DNA from: Acidobacteriota bacterium
Lineage (GTDB): Bacteria; Acidobacteriota; Terriglobia; Terriglobales; Acidobacteriaceae
Assembly: GCA_003225515.1 (NCBI GenBank)
Contig: QIAK01000376.1
Coordinates: forward strand, 1-6,824
Direction of reading: 5' to 3'
DNA: 6,824 nt
Of the stretch, positions 1-5,552 are shown in pieces; the stretch's first letter is position 1; each line of letters starts with the position of its first letter. The notes under the pieces were generated by a model. That model had not been told where the DNA came from. It ran no database searches and was given only the letters and a program-made list of their open reading frames with translations. Position numbers and translations under genes: made by a program.

Positions 1-218
1 CGGTGGTGTGCGGATCAGCCGTGGCCGAGCGCACGCGTGCATTGAACTTTTCAGATGGCGTGTTGTGGGTGGAAGTCGCCGGTCCGCGCTGGAGAGCGGA
101 ACTGCAAGCGCTTGCGCCGCGATACCTGGCGGCGATCAACCGGTACACCACAGAACCGGTGCGCAGAATCGAGTTCGTGATGGCGCATCAGGAAAGCGCG
201 AACCGGAACGCGCGCTGA
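1..218 (+). CDS. DUF721/DciA-like protein, C-terminal part (5' end outside window)
   Basis: Only the last 71 or so residues are present; the frame is open from the left edge to TGA at 216-218. The visible part has the DUF721 pattern: a VVCG-x-AVAERTRAL segment, a short DGVLWVEV beta-strand, PRW, an EL-x-x-LAPRYLAAIN helix, and a closing strand VRRIEFV. In better known relatives (DciA) this KH-like domain goes with loading or recruitment of the replicative helicase DnaB. Many DUF721 proteins are otherwise uncharacterised, so the role here is inferred from the family. The gene is followed 18 bases later by gatC on the same strand, so the two may be co-transcribed. The real start cannot be seen. 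Confidence 0.72.
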   Translation, partial: VVCGSAVAERTRALNFSDGVLWVEVAGPRWRAELQALAPRYLAAINRYTTEPVRRIEFVMAHQESANRNAR

Positions 219-236
219 ATTTCTTACCAAATTTCC

Positions 237-575
237 ATGAAAGTAACCGAGCAGGACGTCACTTACGTCGCCGAGTTGGCCAATCTGGAGCTCACGGCTG
301 AGGAGCGCACAGGAATGCTGCGCGATCTGAACTCTATTCTTGCCTACGTCGAGCGCCTGAGTGAACTGGATACATCCGATGTGCCGCCGATGGCGCAGGT
401 TTCCGATCGCTACAGCCTGGATGAGTCGAAGCAGGGAAGCGAGAGATTTGCTTATGCCAGCCGCAAGGATGTTCCCGAAGGGCTGAGAAAGTCTTTGCCG
501 CATTCGGAGGCGCTGGCGAATGCGCCGGATGCGGACGAAGAATTCTTCAAAGTTCCGAAAGTGATTGAAAGATAA
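237..575 (+). CDS. gatC: Asp-tRNA(Asn)/Glu-tRNA(Gln) amidotransferase subunit C
   Basis: GatC is the small, non-catalytic subunit that wraps around GatA and holds the GatCAB complex together. This complex converts mischarged Glu-tRNA(Gln) and Asp-tRNA(Asn) to Gln- and Asn-tRNA in the cytoplasm. The 112-residue product starts with the family's VTEQDVTYVAELANLELTAEE helix, continues with the LNSILAYVERLSELDTSDVPP helix, and ends in the expected NAPDADEEFFKVPKVIE tail (about residues 95-111). It is some 15 residues longer than the usual 95-100, because of extra sequence around residues 60-90 before the NAPD motif. ATG 237 puts the start exactly at the family N-terminus; no clear Shine-Dalgarno site precedes it. 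The stop TAA (573-575) forms TAATG with an ATG in the gatA frame. gatA follows after a repeat element. Confidence 0.95.
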   Translation: MKVTEQDVTYVAELANLELTAEERTGMLRDLNSILAYVERLSELDTSDVPPMAQVSDRYSLDESKQGSERFAYASRKDVPEGLRKSLPHSEALANAPDADEEFFKVPKVIER

Positions 576-652
576 TGCAGAAGTCAGAAGTGAGAAGTGA
601 GAAACACGGAATGCCTCCGCCCAGCAGGTCGGATTTTAATTCTGCATTCTGA
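575..652 (+). other. Short leader reading frame in the gatA frame, ending at TGA before gatA
   Basis: ATG 575-577 overlaps the gatC stop (TAATG) and opens a 25-codon frame that ends at TGA 650-652. It is in the same frame as gatA, whose GTG at 674 lies exactly 33 codons downstream of this ATG. The encoded peptide is mostly repeat-element sequence and does not resemble the GatA N-terminus. It may be the relic of an original gatC-gatA coupled start, now interrupted by the element, or it may help ribosomes reach the GTG by reinitiation. Both readings are inference; it could also mean nothing. Confidence 0.35.
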
Positions 653-667
653 ATTCTTACTTCTGGA
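579..667. repeat. Heptad-repeat inverted element filling the gatC-gatA gap
   Basis: The left arm (579-606) is four tandem 7-bp units of the form AGAANNN. The right arm (640-667) is four units of TTCTNNN, the same heptad in inverse orientation. Aligned as inverted repeats, the inner 26 bases match at about 20 positions and could fold into a long imperfect hairpin around a loop of 33 bases (607-639). The element starts 3 bases after the gatC stop and ends 6 bases before the gatA GTG. No transposase or clear target duplication is seen. Whether it is a mobile miniature element or a slippage product cannot be told from one copy. Confidence 0.75.
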
Positions 668-673
668 TCAGCC

Positions 674-2065
674 GTGCAGAAGCGCGAAACCACTGCGCGA
701 GCGCTGACGGAAGCTCACTATGCTCGCATCAAGCATGAGGATGGGCAGATCGGCGCGTTTCTGACGTTGTCGAAAGAGCGCGCTCTTGGGCAGGCGGACC
801 GCATCGATCGCATGGCTGCGGAAGGCAAGGCGCTGCCGATTTTGGGCGGCGTTCCGGTCGGAATTAAAGATGTGATGAGCACGCGGGGCGTGCGGACTAC
901 AGCGGGATCGAAAATTTTGGAGAAGTACATTCCGCCCTACGATTGCACGGCGGTGGCGCGCATGGAAGCGGCGGGCGCGGTCGTGTTGGGGAAGATGAAT
1001 TGTGACGAGTTCGCGATGGGCTCGTCGAATGAAAACTCCGCGTATAGTCCCGTGCGCAATCCGCGCGATTTGAGCCGCGTGCCAGGAGGATCGTCGGGCG
1101 GTTCTGCCGCCGCTGTGGCGGCCGACATGGCGGTTGCTACGCTGGGTTCGGACACCGGTGGGTCGATCCGTCAGCCGGCATCGTTCTGCGGCGTGGTGGG
1201 ATTGATGCCGACCTACGGACGCGTTTCACGTTACGGGCTGATTGCGTTCGCGTCGTCTCTCGACCACATTGGCCCGCTGACAAAGACTGTGAAGGACGCC
1301 GCGATTGTGCTCGGCGTGATTGCGGGGCGCGATCCCATGGATTCGACGTCGGCAGATGTTCCCGTGCCCGACTATCTTGCGGAAATCGAAAAGCCGATTC
1401 GCGGAATGAAGCTGGGAGTGGCGAAAGAATATTTCGGTGACGGGCTGGATGAGGAAGTGCGGCAGGCTGTGAAAACGGCGATTGACAAGCTGAAGGGATT
1501 AGGATGCGAGATTGTGCCGGTGTCTCTGCCGCACACGCCGTATGCGATCCCAACGTATTACCTGATAGCCACGGCGGAGGCATCCGCGAATCTGGCGCGC
1601 TATGACGGCGTGCGCTACAGCCATCGCGCCCGCGGAGTGAAGACGTTGTCGGAAATGTACCGGCGCAGCCGCGATGAGGGCTTTGGAGCGGAAGTGAAAC
1701 GGCGCATCATGCTGGGGACGTACGCTCTGAGCGCTGGCTACTACGATGCGTATTACTTGAAGGCGCAGAAAGTGCGCACGTTGCTAACGCGAGATTTTGA
1801 GGAAGCGTTCCGCAAGGTGGATGCGATTGTGACTCCGACTTCGCCGACAGCGGCGTTTAGGCTAGGGGAGAAGTCGAATGATCCGCTGGCCATGTATCTG
1901 GCAGATATCTATACGGTGACTGCGGACTTGGCGGGTATTCCGGGGATTTCGGTGCCATGCGGAGAAACTCGCGAGAAGCTGCCCATCGGATTACAGATCC
2001 TGGGAAAGCATTTTGATGAGGCCACGATTCTGCGCGTCGCGCATGCGTATGAGCAGGCTTCGTAG
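674..2065 (+). CDS. gatA: Asp-tRNA(Asn)/Glu-tRNA(Gln) amidotransferase subunit A, shortened at both ends
   Basis: GatA is the glutaminase subunit. It releases ammonia from glutamine, which GatB uses to amidate mischarged tRNA. The 463-residue product is an amidase-signature protein with the Lys-Ser-Ser triad in place: K65 in GVPVGIKD, S140 in PGGSSGGSAAAVAA, and S164 in GSDTGGSIRQPASFCG. Each lies exactly 14 positions before K79, S154 and S178 of the Bacillus/Staphylococcus proteins (known family numbering). So the body is colinear and only the first helix is missing. GTG 674 is the only usual start codon after an in-frame TGA at 650-652, and it has no evident Shine-Dalgarno site. The C-terminus stops at VAHAYEQAS, about 10 residues before the usual end. 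The TGA and the sequence upstream of it belong to a repeat element, which suggests the original 5' end was lost. The core looks functional; whether translation starts efficiently is unclear. gatB is not adjacent. Confidence 0.93.
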   Translation: MQKRETTARALTEAHYARIKHEDGQIGAFLTLSKERALGQADRIDRMAAEGKALPILGGVPVGIKDVMSTRGVRTTAGSKILEKYIPPYDCTAVARMEAAGAVVLGKMNCDEFAMGSSNENSAYSPVRNPRDLSRVPGGSSGGSAAAVAADMAVATLGSDTGGSIRQPASFCGVVGLMPTYGRVSRYGLIAFASSLDHIGPLTKTVKDAAIVLGVIAGRDPMDSTSADVPVPDYLAEIEKPIRGMKLGVAKEYFGDGLDEEVRQAVKTAIDKLKGLGCEIVPVSLPHTPYAIPTYYLIATAEASANLARYDGVRYSHRARGVKTLSEMYRRSRDEGFGAEVKRRIMLGTYALSAGYYDAYYLKAQKVRTLLTRDFEEAFRKVDAIVTPTSPTAAFRLGEKSNDPLAMYLADIYTVTADLAGIPGISVPCGETREKLPIGLQILGKHFDEATILRVAHAYEQAS

Positions 2066-2092
2066 GTAGATGATCAATTTTCAAATCTTAAC

Positions 2093-2113
2093 CACGAAGG
2101 ACATGAAGGTCAC
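2093..2113. repeat. Short 9-bp repeat in the gatA/fmdE convergent gap
   Basis: Two tandem 9-mers, CACGAAGGA and CATGAAGGT, are followed by the start of a third (CAC), preceded by TTAAC. I recall AACCACGAAGGACAC-like stretches recurring between genes in several environmental bacterial phyla, but I cannot check that here. The copy sits 27 bases after the gatA stop, in the 63-base space between two convergent genes. No strong terminator hairpin is visible; AAGG (2106-2109) with CCTT (2114-2117) gives only a 4-bp stem before T-rich sequence. Confidence 0.45.
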
Positions 2114-2128
2114 CCTTTTATTTCGCAG

Positions 2129-2716
2129 TCATTCTCCTGCAGGGTGGTAATAGCATTCTCCGGCGCAGGCGCGACACAGGGTTTTTCCATCACGCTGTAT
2201 TTCCCGGCGGAAGTTGATCCCTTCACCACAAATTTCACAAACCACGCGTTCACCTTTGTATCCAGGAAATTCTTCTGGTGGCAATTCGACTTTTACCCAC
2301 TGGGTGGTGAACAAGTCATCGTTGGAGATTTCGCGATAGGCCAGCATCTGTTGCTGATTCTTGTCGGCGAGTTCGGGATGCATCTGGCGAGCCAGCGCCT
2401 TCGACGATTCCTTGGCGGCGATGCGGATCGCTTTGCCGTTGCTCACGTCTACAAATGTGGCGGCCATTTTTCCCCAATCGCGGAATTTTAGAGCGCGCTT
2501 GCCCAGGCGGCATCCAGTGACTACGGCGACGGCGTCGGTGGCGCAGCGGTCGATTTCTACGAAAGTGACGAGACGCTTCCTATCTTTTCCGCGAGGATCG
2601 TCAATGCCAAGCATCTGCAGGCCGAGCATGGCGAGCCGTACGCCGAGAACTTGCCCGGCGCAGAGGTGTCCGTGGGCTTGCGCAGCATCGCGGAGATATT
2701 CGTCGAGGGAGTGCAT
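2129..2716 (-). CDS. FmdE-family protein with C-terminal zinc finger
   Basis: The 195-residue product matches the FmdE family, named for subunit E of methanogen formylmethanofuran dehydrogenase. Residues 15-27 (HGHLCAGQVLGVR) correspond to the hallmark HGHLCPG-x-x-x-G-x-R, with Ala in place of the usual Pro. C58 (DRCATDAV) and C69 (VTGCRLGK), followed by DWGKMAATF, complete the N-terminal domain, in which His and Cys residues are thought to bind metal. Residues 158-190 form a zinc finger with C160, C163, C181 and C184, as in other two-domain FmdE proteins. The bacterial role is not settled; a link to molybdenum/tungsten enzymes or other metal handling is only inference, since no such enzyme is in the window. 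ATG 2716 places the HGH motif at the normal distance from the start. The gene follows cysS by 53 bases on the same strand, with a heptad array between them, and converges on gatA. Confidence 0.82.
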   Translation of the reverse strand: MHSLDEYLRDAAQAHGHLCAGQVLGVRLAMLGLQMLGIDDPRGKDRKRLVTFVEIDRCATDAVAVVTGCRLGKRALKFRDWGKMAATFVDVSNGKAIRIAAKESSKALARQMHPELADKNQQQMLAYREISNDDLFTTQWVKVELPPEEFPGYKGERVVCEICGEGINFRREIQRDGKTLCRACAGECYYHPAGE

Positions 2717-2722
2717 GAGAAA

Positions 2723-2757
2723 CCGCTGTCAGCTCTCGGCTGTCAGCTTTCAGCTTA
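2723..2757. repeat. Five tandem heptads between cysS and fmdE
   Basis: On the plus strand the units are CCGCTGT, CAGCTCT, CGGCTGT, CAGCTTT and CAGCTTA, consensus C(A/G)GCTNT; on the minus strand they read AGCTGA-like. The array fills most of the 53-base cysS-fmdE gap and ends 6 bases upstream of the fmdE ATG. The repeat length equals that of the gatC-gatA element, but the sequence differs and there is no inverted partner arm. Confidence 0.65.
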
Positions 2758-2769
2758 ACATCGGAGGCG

Positions 2770-4254
2770 TCATTTCCTTCGCCAGCGGATGCCGTCTTTG
2801 GTGATTTCTACGAGTATGCCTTTGTCAGCAAGATCGGCGCGGATGGCGTCTGAGGTCTTGAAGTCGCGGGCGCTGCGGGCCGCTTTCATGTCGGCAATTT
2901 TCTTTTCGATATCAGCGTCTGAGAGTTGTCCCGACTGAACTGTCTCGCGTAGTCCTTCGCTGACGTCGTTGCCGCGGCCGTCCGTGGGCGCCCAGTCGAA
3001 GACTCGCTTCATCTTCGCGCCATCATCATCGTCGAGCACGGCGAAAATGTCGTCGAAGCGGGTTAAGGCCGTGAGCAGAGGCGGAACGTCATCCTGCTTG
3101 ATTCCGCCTGCATCGGACGCCGCATTTGCCTGACGCACCATTTCGAAGATGGCGGCCTGCGCCTGTGCCGTATTGAGGTCATCCTCCAACGCCGCAGTCA
3201 TGCGGGCGGCGGTTTCGATCGCGAGAGTTTGCATCTCTGGAGTCGCACCCGGCGGAAAATTTCCGGAAGTTAAACGCAAGCGAAAATTCCGCAAGCGTTC
3301 CACTGACACTGCAGCCTGCTTCAGGCCATCGAAGGTGAAATTGAGCTGGTTCCGGTAGGGGACGGAGGTGAGCAGATAACGGATCGAGGAAGGCTTGTGT
3401 CCCTTCAGCACCAGGTCGCGGAGAGTAAAAAAATTTCCCAGGCTCTTCGACATCTTCTCGCCTTCGACCAGCAGGAAGCGGGCATGAAACCAGAAATGAG
3501 CGAAGGACTTGCCGGTGTAGGATTCCGATTGCGCAATCTCGTTCTCGTGATGAGGGAAGACCAGATCTTCTCCGCCGGCGTGCAGGTCAAAAGTTTCCCC
3601 GAGTTCGTGCATCGACATGACGGAGCACTCGAGGTGCCAGCCCGGGCGTCCAGGGCCGATGGAAGATTCCCACGAAGCTTCGCCTGGTTTCGGGGCCTTC
3701 CAGAGCGCGAAGTCGCGAGCGCTGTCCTTGTCATATTCATCGACATCGACGCGGGCGCCATCCTGCATGCCGCCGAAATCTCGTTTCGAAAGCTTGCCGT
3801 ATTGCGGAAACTTGGCGATGCGGAAGTAATAAGATCCGTCGTCGGTGCGGTAGGCGAAACCTTTGTGCACCAGCGTGGCGACGAAGTTTGCCATTTCCGG
3901 AATGTGCTCGGTGGCGCGCACGAGGGTTGGCTCCTCGATGCCGATCATGGCAGCGTCTTGGAGAAACGCCTGCTCATATTTTCTGGTGTATTGCTGCACG
4001 CTGACGCCATCGCGCGCGGCGTTGCGAATAATCTTGTCATCCACGTCAGTGATGTTCATGACGTGATGAACCTTGTATCCACTCTGCCGAAAAAATCTGC
4101 GCAGAAGATCGACCGCAATGAATGTGCGGAAGTTGCCGATGTGGCCGTAATCGTAGACGGTCGGGCCACAGGCGTACATCCGGACTTCGCCGTCGCGAAT
4201 GGGGCGGAAGTCCTCGACCCGCGATGACATGGTGTTGTAAAGGCGAAGGGCCAT
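2770..4254 (-). CDS. cysS: Cysteinyl-tRNA synthetase
   Basis: A class I aminoacyl-tRNA synthetase that charges tRNA(Cys) with cysteine using ATP in the cytoplasm. From ATG 4254 it has 494 residues (E. coli has 461). It shows the HIGH-type motif HIGN at 38-41 in GPTVYDYGHIGNFRTF, KMSKS at 267-271, and the zinc/cysteine-recognition ligands C29, C210, H235 and E239. These lie one position after the E. coli residues C28, C209, H234 and E238, which supports ATG 4254 over a possible TTG start five codons upstream (4269). Residues about 310-430 hold the DALR-type helical domain and the C-terminus ends in the usual GIRWRRK. The extra length is in the C-terminal part, which includes a DDDDGAK acidic stretch. 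A candidate promoter lies upstream. fmdE follows, and pgsA ends 86 bases upstream on the same strand. Confidence 0.96.
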   Translation of the reverse strand: MALRLYNTMSSRVEDFRPIRDGEVRMYACGPTVYDYGHIGNFRTFIAVDLLRRFFRQSGYKVHHVMNITDVDDKIIRNAARDGVSVQQYTRKYEQAFLQDAAMIGIEEPTLVRATEHIPEMANFVATLVHKGFAYRTDDGSYYFRIAKFPQYGKLSKRDFGGMQDGARVDVDEYDKDSARDFALWKAPKPGEASWESSIGPGRPGWHLECSVMSMHELGETFDLHAGGEDLVFPHHENEIAQSESYTGKSFAHFWFHARFLLVEGEKMSKSLGNFFTLRDLVLKGHKPSSIRYLLTSVPYRNQLNFTFDGLKQAAVSVERLRNFRLRLTSGNFPPGATPEMQTLAIETAARMTAALEDDLNTAQAQAAIFEMVRQANAASDAGGIKQDDVPPLLTALTRFDDIFAVLDDDDGAKMKRVFDWAPTDGRGNDVSEGLRETVQSGQLSDADIEKKIADMKAARSARDFKTSDAIRADLADKGILVEITKDGIRWRRK

Positions 4255-4303
4255 AGGAAAGGTCAACAACAGAAAACGAAACCAGGAATTCGATGAACTT
4301 AAG

Positions 4304-4333
4304 ATTCTAGGGTTGGCGTCGAAAGCGGGTCAA
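4304..4333 (-). promoter_or_regulatory. Candidate sigma70-type promoter for cysS
   Basis: Read on the minus strand, TTGACC (4333-4328) and TAGAAT (4309-4304) are separated by 18 bases, close to the TTGACA/TATAAT consensus. The start of transcription would fall near 4297, giving a leader of about 43 bases before the cysS ATG at 4254. The site lies just after the pgsA stop, so cysS may be transcribed on its own as well as by read-through from pgsA. This is a match by eye only. Confidence 0.5.
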
Positions 4334-4340
4334 ATCGGAA

Positions 4341-4931
4341 TCAGGCGGCGGGATTCCGCGCAGGCGGCAGGGAATGGGTGTGATCACGCAAGCGGTGCTG
4401 CACCAGAATTACATAATGCAGCGCCGAAACAATGGTGAAGATGAATGTGGCGCGCAGGAATTCGGTACGCGCGATCCATACCCAACGCGACTTATGAATC
4501 TCAAGCAGCAGGACGAAGAAGACCGCACTGATCTGCGAGAACGTGTTGGCCTTGCCGAAAATGCTGGGGCTGAAATTCCGGAGACCGGCAATGGCGAATA
4601 GAACCGTGCTGGCGGCAAGAATGGAAATGTCGCGGCTGAAGACCAGCACGGTAAATTTCCAGGGAATCTTGTGCAGAATGGAAAGCACCAGAAACATCGT
4701 GCTCAATAGAAGCTTGTCGGCGATGGGATCAAGATACTGTCCGAGCAGCGTCTGCTGATGTAGCTTTCGGGCAAGCAGGCCATCGAGGCCATCGCTGAAA
4801 CCCGCCATCACGAAAACGACCAGCGCCAACAGATAATGCCCGTCTACGAGATGGATCACGATGAAGGGAACGAAGACCATCCGCAGCAGAGTGAGTTGGT
4901 TGGGAGCCGTGAAGATTTGCGAGAGCTTCAC
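4341..4931 (-). CDS. pgsA: CDP-alcohol phosphatidyltransferase (PgsA-like phosphatidylglycerophosphate synthase)
   Basis: An integral membrane enzyme of the CDP-alcohol phosphatidyltransferase family. The usual bacterial member of this type makes phosphatidylglycerol phosphate from CDP-diacylglycerol and glycerol 3-phosphate, the first step toward phosphatidylglycerol and cardiolipin. The 196-residue product carries the complete family motif: D47, D50-G51, A54-R55, G64, D68 and D72 (SDGLDGLLAR, then GQYLDPIADK). It has about six hydrophobic segments, N-terminal PNQLTLLRM and a later FGKANTFSQ, which fits the PgsA group. The substrate cannot be fixed from sequence; a cardiolipin synthase-like member is possible. 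The start is GTG 4931, whose last bases overlap the stop of the upstream gene (GTGA), a typical translational coupling. cysS lies 86 bases downstream. Confidence 0.88.
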   Translation of the reverse strand: MKLSQIFTAPNQLTLLRMVFVPFIVIHLVDGHYLLALVVFVMAGFSDGLDGLLARKLHQQTLLGQYLDPIADKLLLSTMFLVLSILHKIPWKFTVLVFSRDISILAASTVLFAIAGLRNFSPSIFGKANTFSQISAVFFVLLLEIHKSRWVWIARTEFLRATFIFTIVSALHYVILVQHRLRDHTHSLPPARNPAA

Positions 4932-5347
4932 GCAGGCTCCTCGGAAGCATCCGAATTGTGCAGGTTCTTGGCGTTTACGCCGGAGGGGGCGAGAGCCTGG
5001 GATGGTTCCAGTCCAGTCTTGGAAAAAAATCGTTGCGAGAGAGAAGGAAGACTGCCATCGGGCAGATCAAGCTCGACCCGTTCGAGGCGATGCATGGGAA
5101 AGAAAACCACTGCCGGAGTGAATGGCTCGCCATCGCGGACCATCACGGCGAGGTCCTCGAAGGAGGCGAGTTCGGCGCCGCTCAGGCTGAGGCCCTCAGG
5201 CGCAAGGGCAAGAATCATTCCCCAGAATTTCTCGCGAGGATTGCTCAGAGTCGCAATCACCAGCGCTCCGGGCACAAACAGTTCGCGCGCCCCTGCCGAT
5301 AAAGCCGTGCCGCTGCTGGAAACGCGTTTTTGCGCTCGTTTTTCCAC
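4928..5347 (-). CDS. Uncharacterised 139-residue protein coupled to pgsA
   Basis: I cannot assign a named family. The product is cytoplasmic by appearance: no signal peptide and no membrane segment. After a basic N-terminus (residues 1-9), residues 24-56 look like beta-strands (LFVPGALVIATL, NPREKFWGMILALA, PEGLSLSG), followed by ELASFEDLAVMV (59-70), a conspicuous FFPMHRLERVELD segment (82-94), PSLSQRFFSKTG (101-112) and a probably disordered acidic tail. The pattern hints at a small barrel-like domain, but that is a guess. The motif-like segments give the impression of a conserved acidobacterial hypothetical protein; this is from memory and unverified. The start is GTG 5347; an upstream start in the 124-base gap to the divergent transporter cannot be excluded. 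The stop TGA (4930-4928) overlaps the pgsA GTG, so the two are probably expressed together. Confidence 0.7.
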   Translation of the reverse strand: MEKRAQKRVSSSGTALSAGARELFVPGALVIATLSNPREKFWGMILALAPEGLSLSGAELASFEDLAVMVRDGEPFTPAVVFFPMHRLERVELDLPDGSLPSLSQRFFSKTGLEPSQALAPSGVNAKNLHNSDASEEPA

Positions 5348-5471
5348 GGTAAGATTGTCGCCGGGAGATGCGCGTATTGCAAATCAAAGCACCACCTATG
5401 AACGGAGCGGCACGGTTGGAAGCAGGCAGCGACTCCACGTTGGGTGACGAACTCGGGTATGCTTGGCGGAC

Positions 5472-5552
5472 ATGGATCCTGCGACAGGCGATCGGGTGAT
5501 TGAATTTCGGGAAGTCTCATACGAAGTTGCGGGCACGCAGGTCCGGATTTAA
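5472..5552 (+). pseudogene. N-terminal fragment of the OpuC-type ATPase, out of frame with the rest
   Basis: From ATG 5472 (or GTG 5496, which would begin VIEFREV) the frame reads VIEFREVSYEVAGTQVR, exactly the first strand and A-loop region of an ABC ATPase; the Tyr in VSYEV would be the A-loop aromatic residue. The frame then meets TAA at 5550-5552. The expected continuation (GFNLQIQRGELLVLLG, Walker A) is in the frame one base later (coordinates 1 mod 3 instead of 0 mod 3). So the two pieces are one gene split by a frameshift between about 5541 and 5548. The change could be real or a sequence error. Confidence 0.75.

Noticed and set aside
51..503. 150-codon minus-strand open frame
   Set aside because: It is antisense to the DUF721 gene and gatC, both of which have clear family motifs.
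2106..2119. Possible terminator between gatA and fmdE
   Set aside because: Only a 4-bp stem (AAGG/CCTT) before a broken T-run; too weak to call.
2144..2491. 115-codon plus-strand open frame
   Set aside because: It is antisense to fmdE, whose Cys/His motifs are convincing.
3397..4227. 276-codon plus-strand open frame
   Set aside because: It lies wholly antisense to cysS, which has all catalytic motifs; the translation has no recognisable domain and arises from GC-rich codon use.
4255..4269. TTG 4269 as the cysS start
   Set aside because: It adds five residues not seen in the family; ATG 4254 keeps the zinc ligands within one residue of E. coli numbering.
4836..5447. 203-codon plus-strand open frame
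   Set aside because: It is antisense to the uncharacterised gene and the pgsA start; Ser/Arg-rich translation typical of a shadow frame.
5440..5463. Promoter-like TTGGGT and TATGCT before the ABC transporter
   Set aside because: The spacing is only 12 bases and the -10 lies nine bases from the ATG, so it does not fit a sigma70 promoter.
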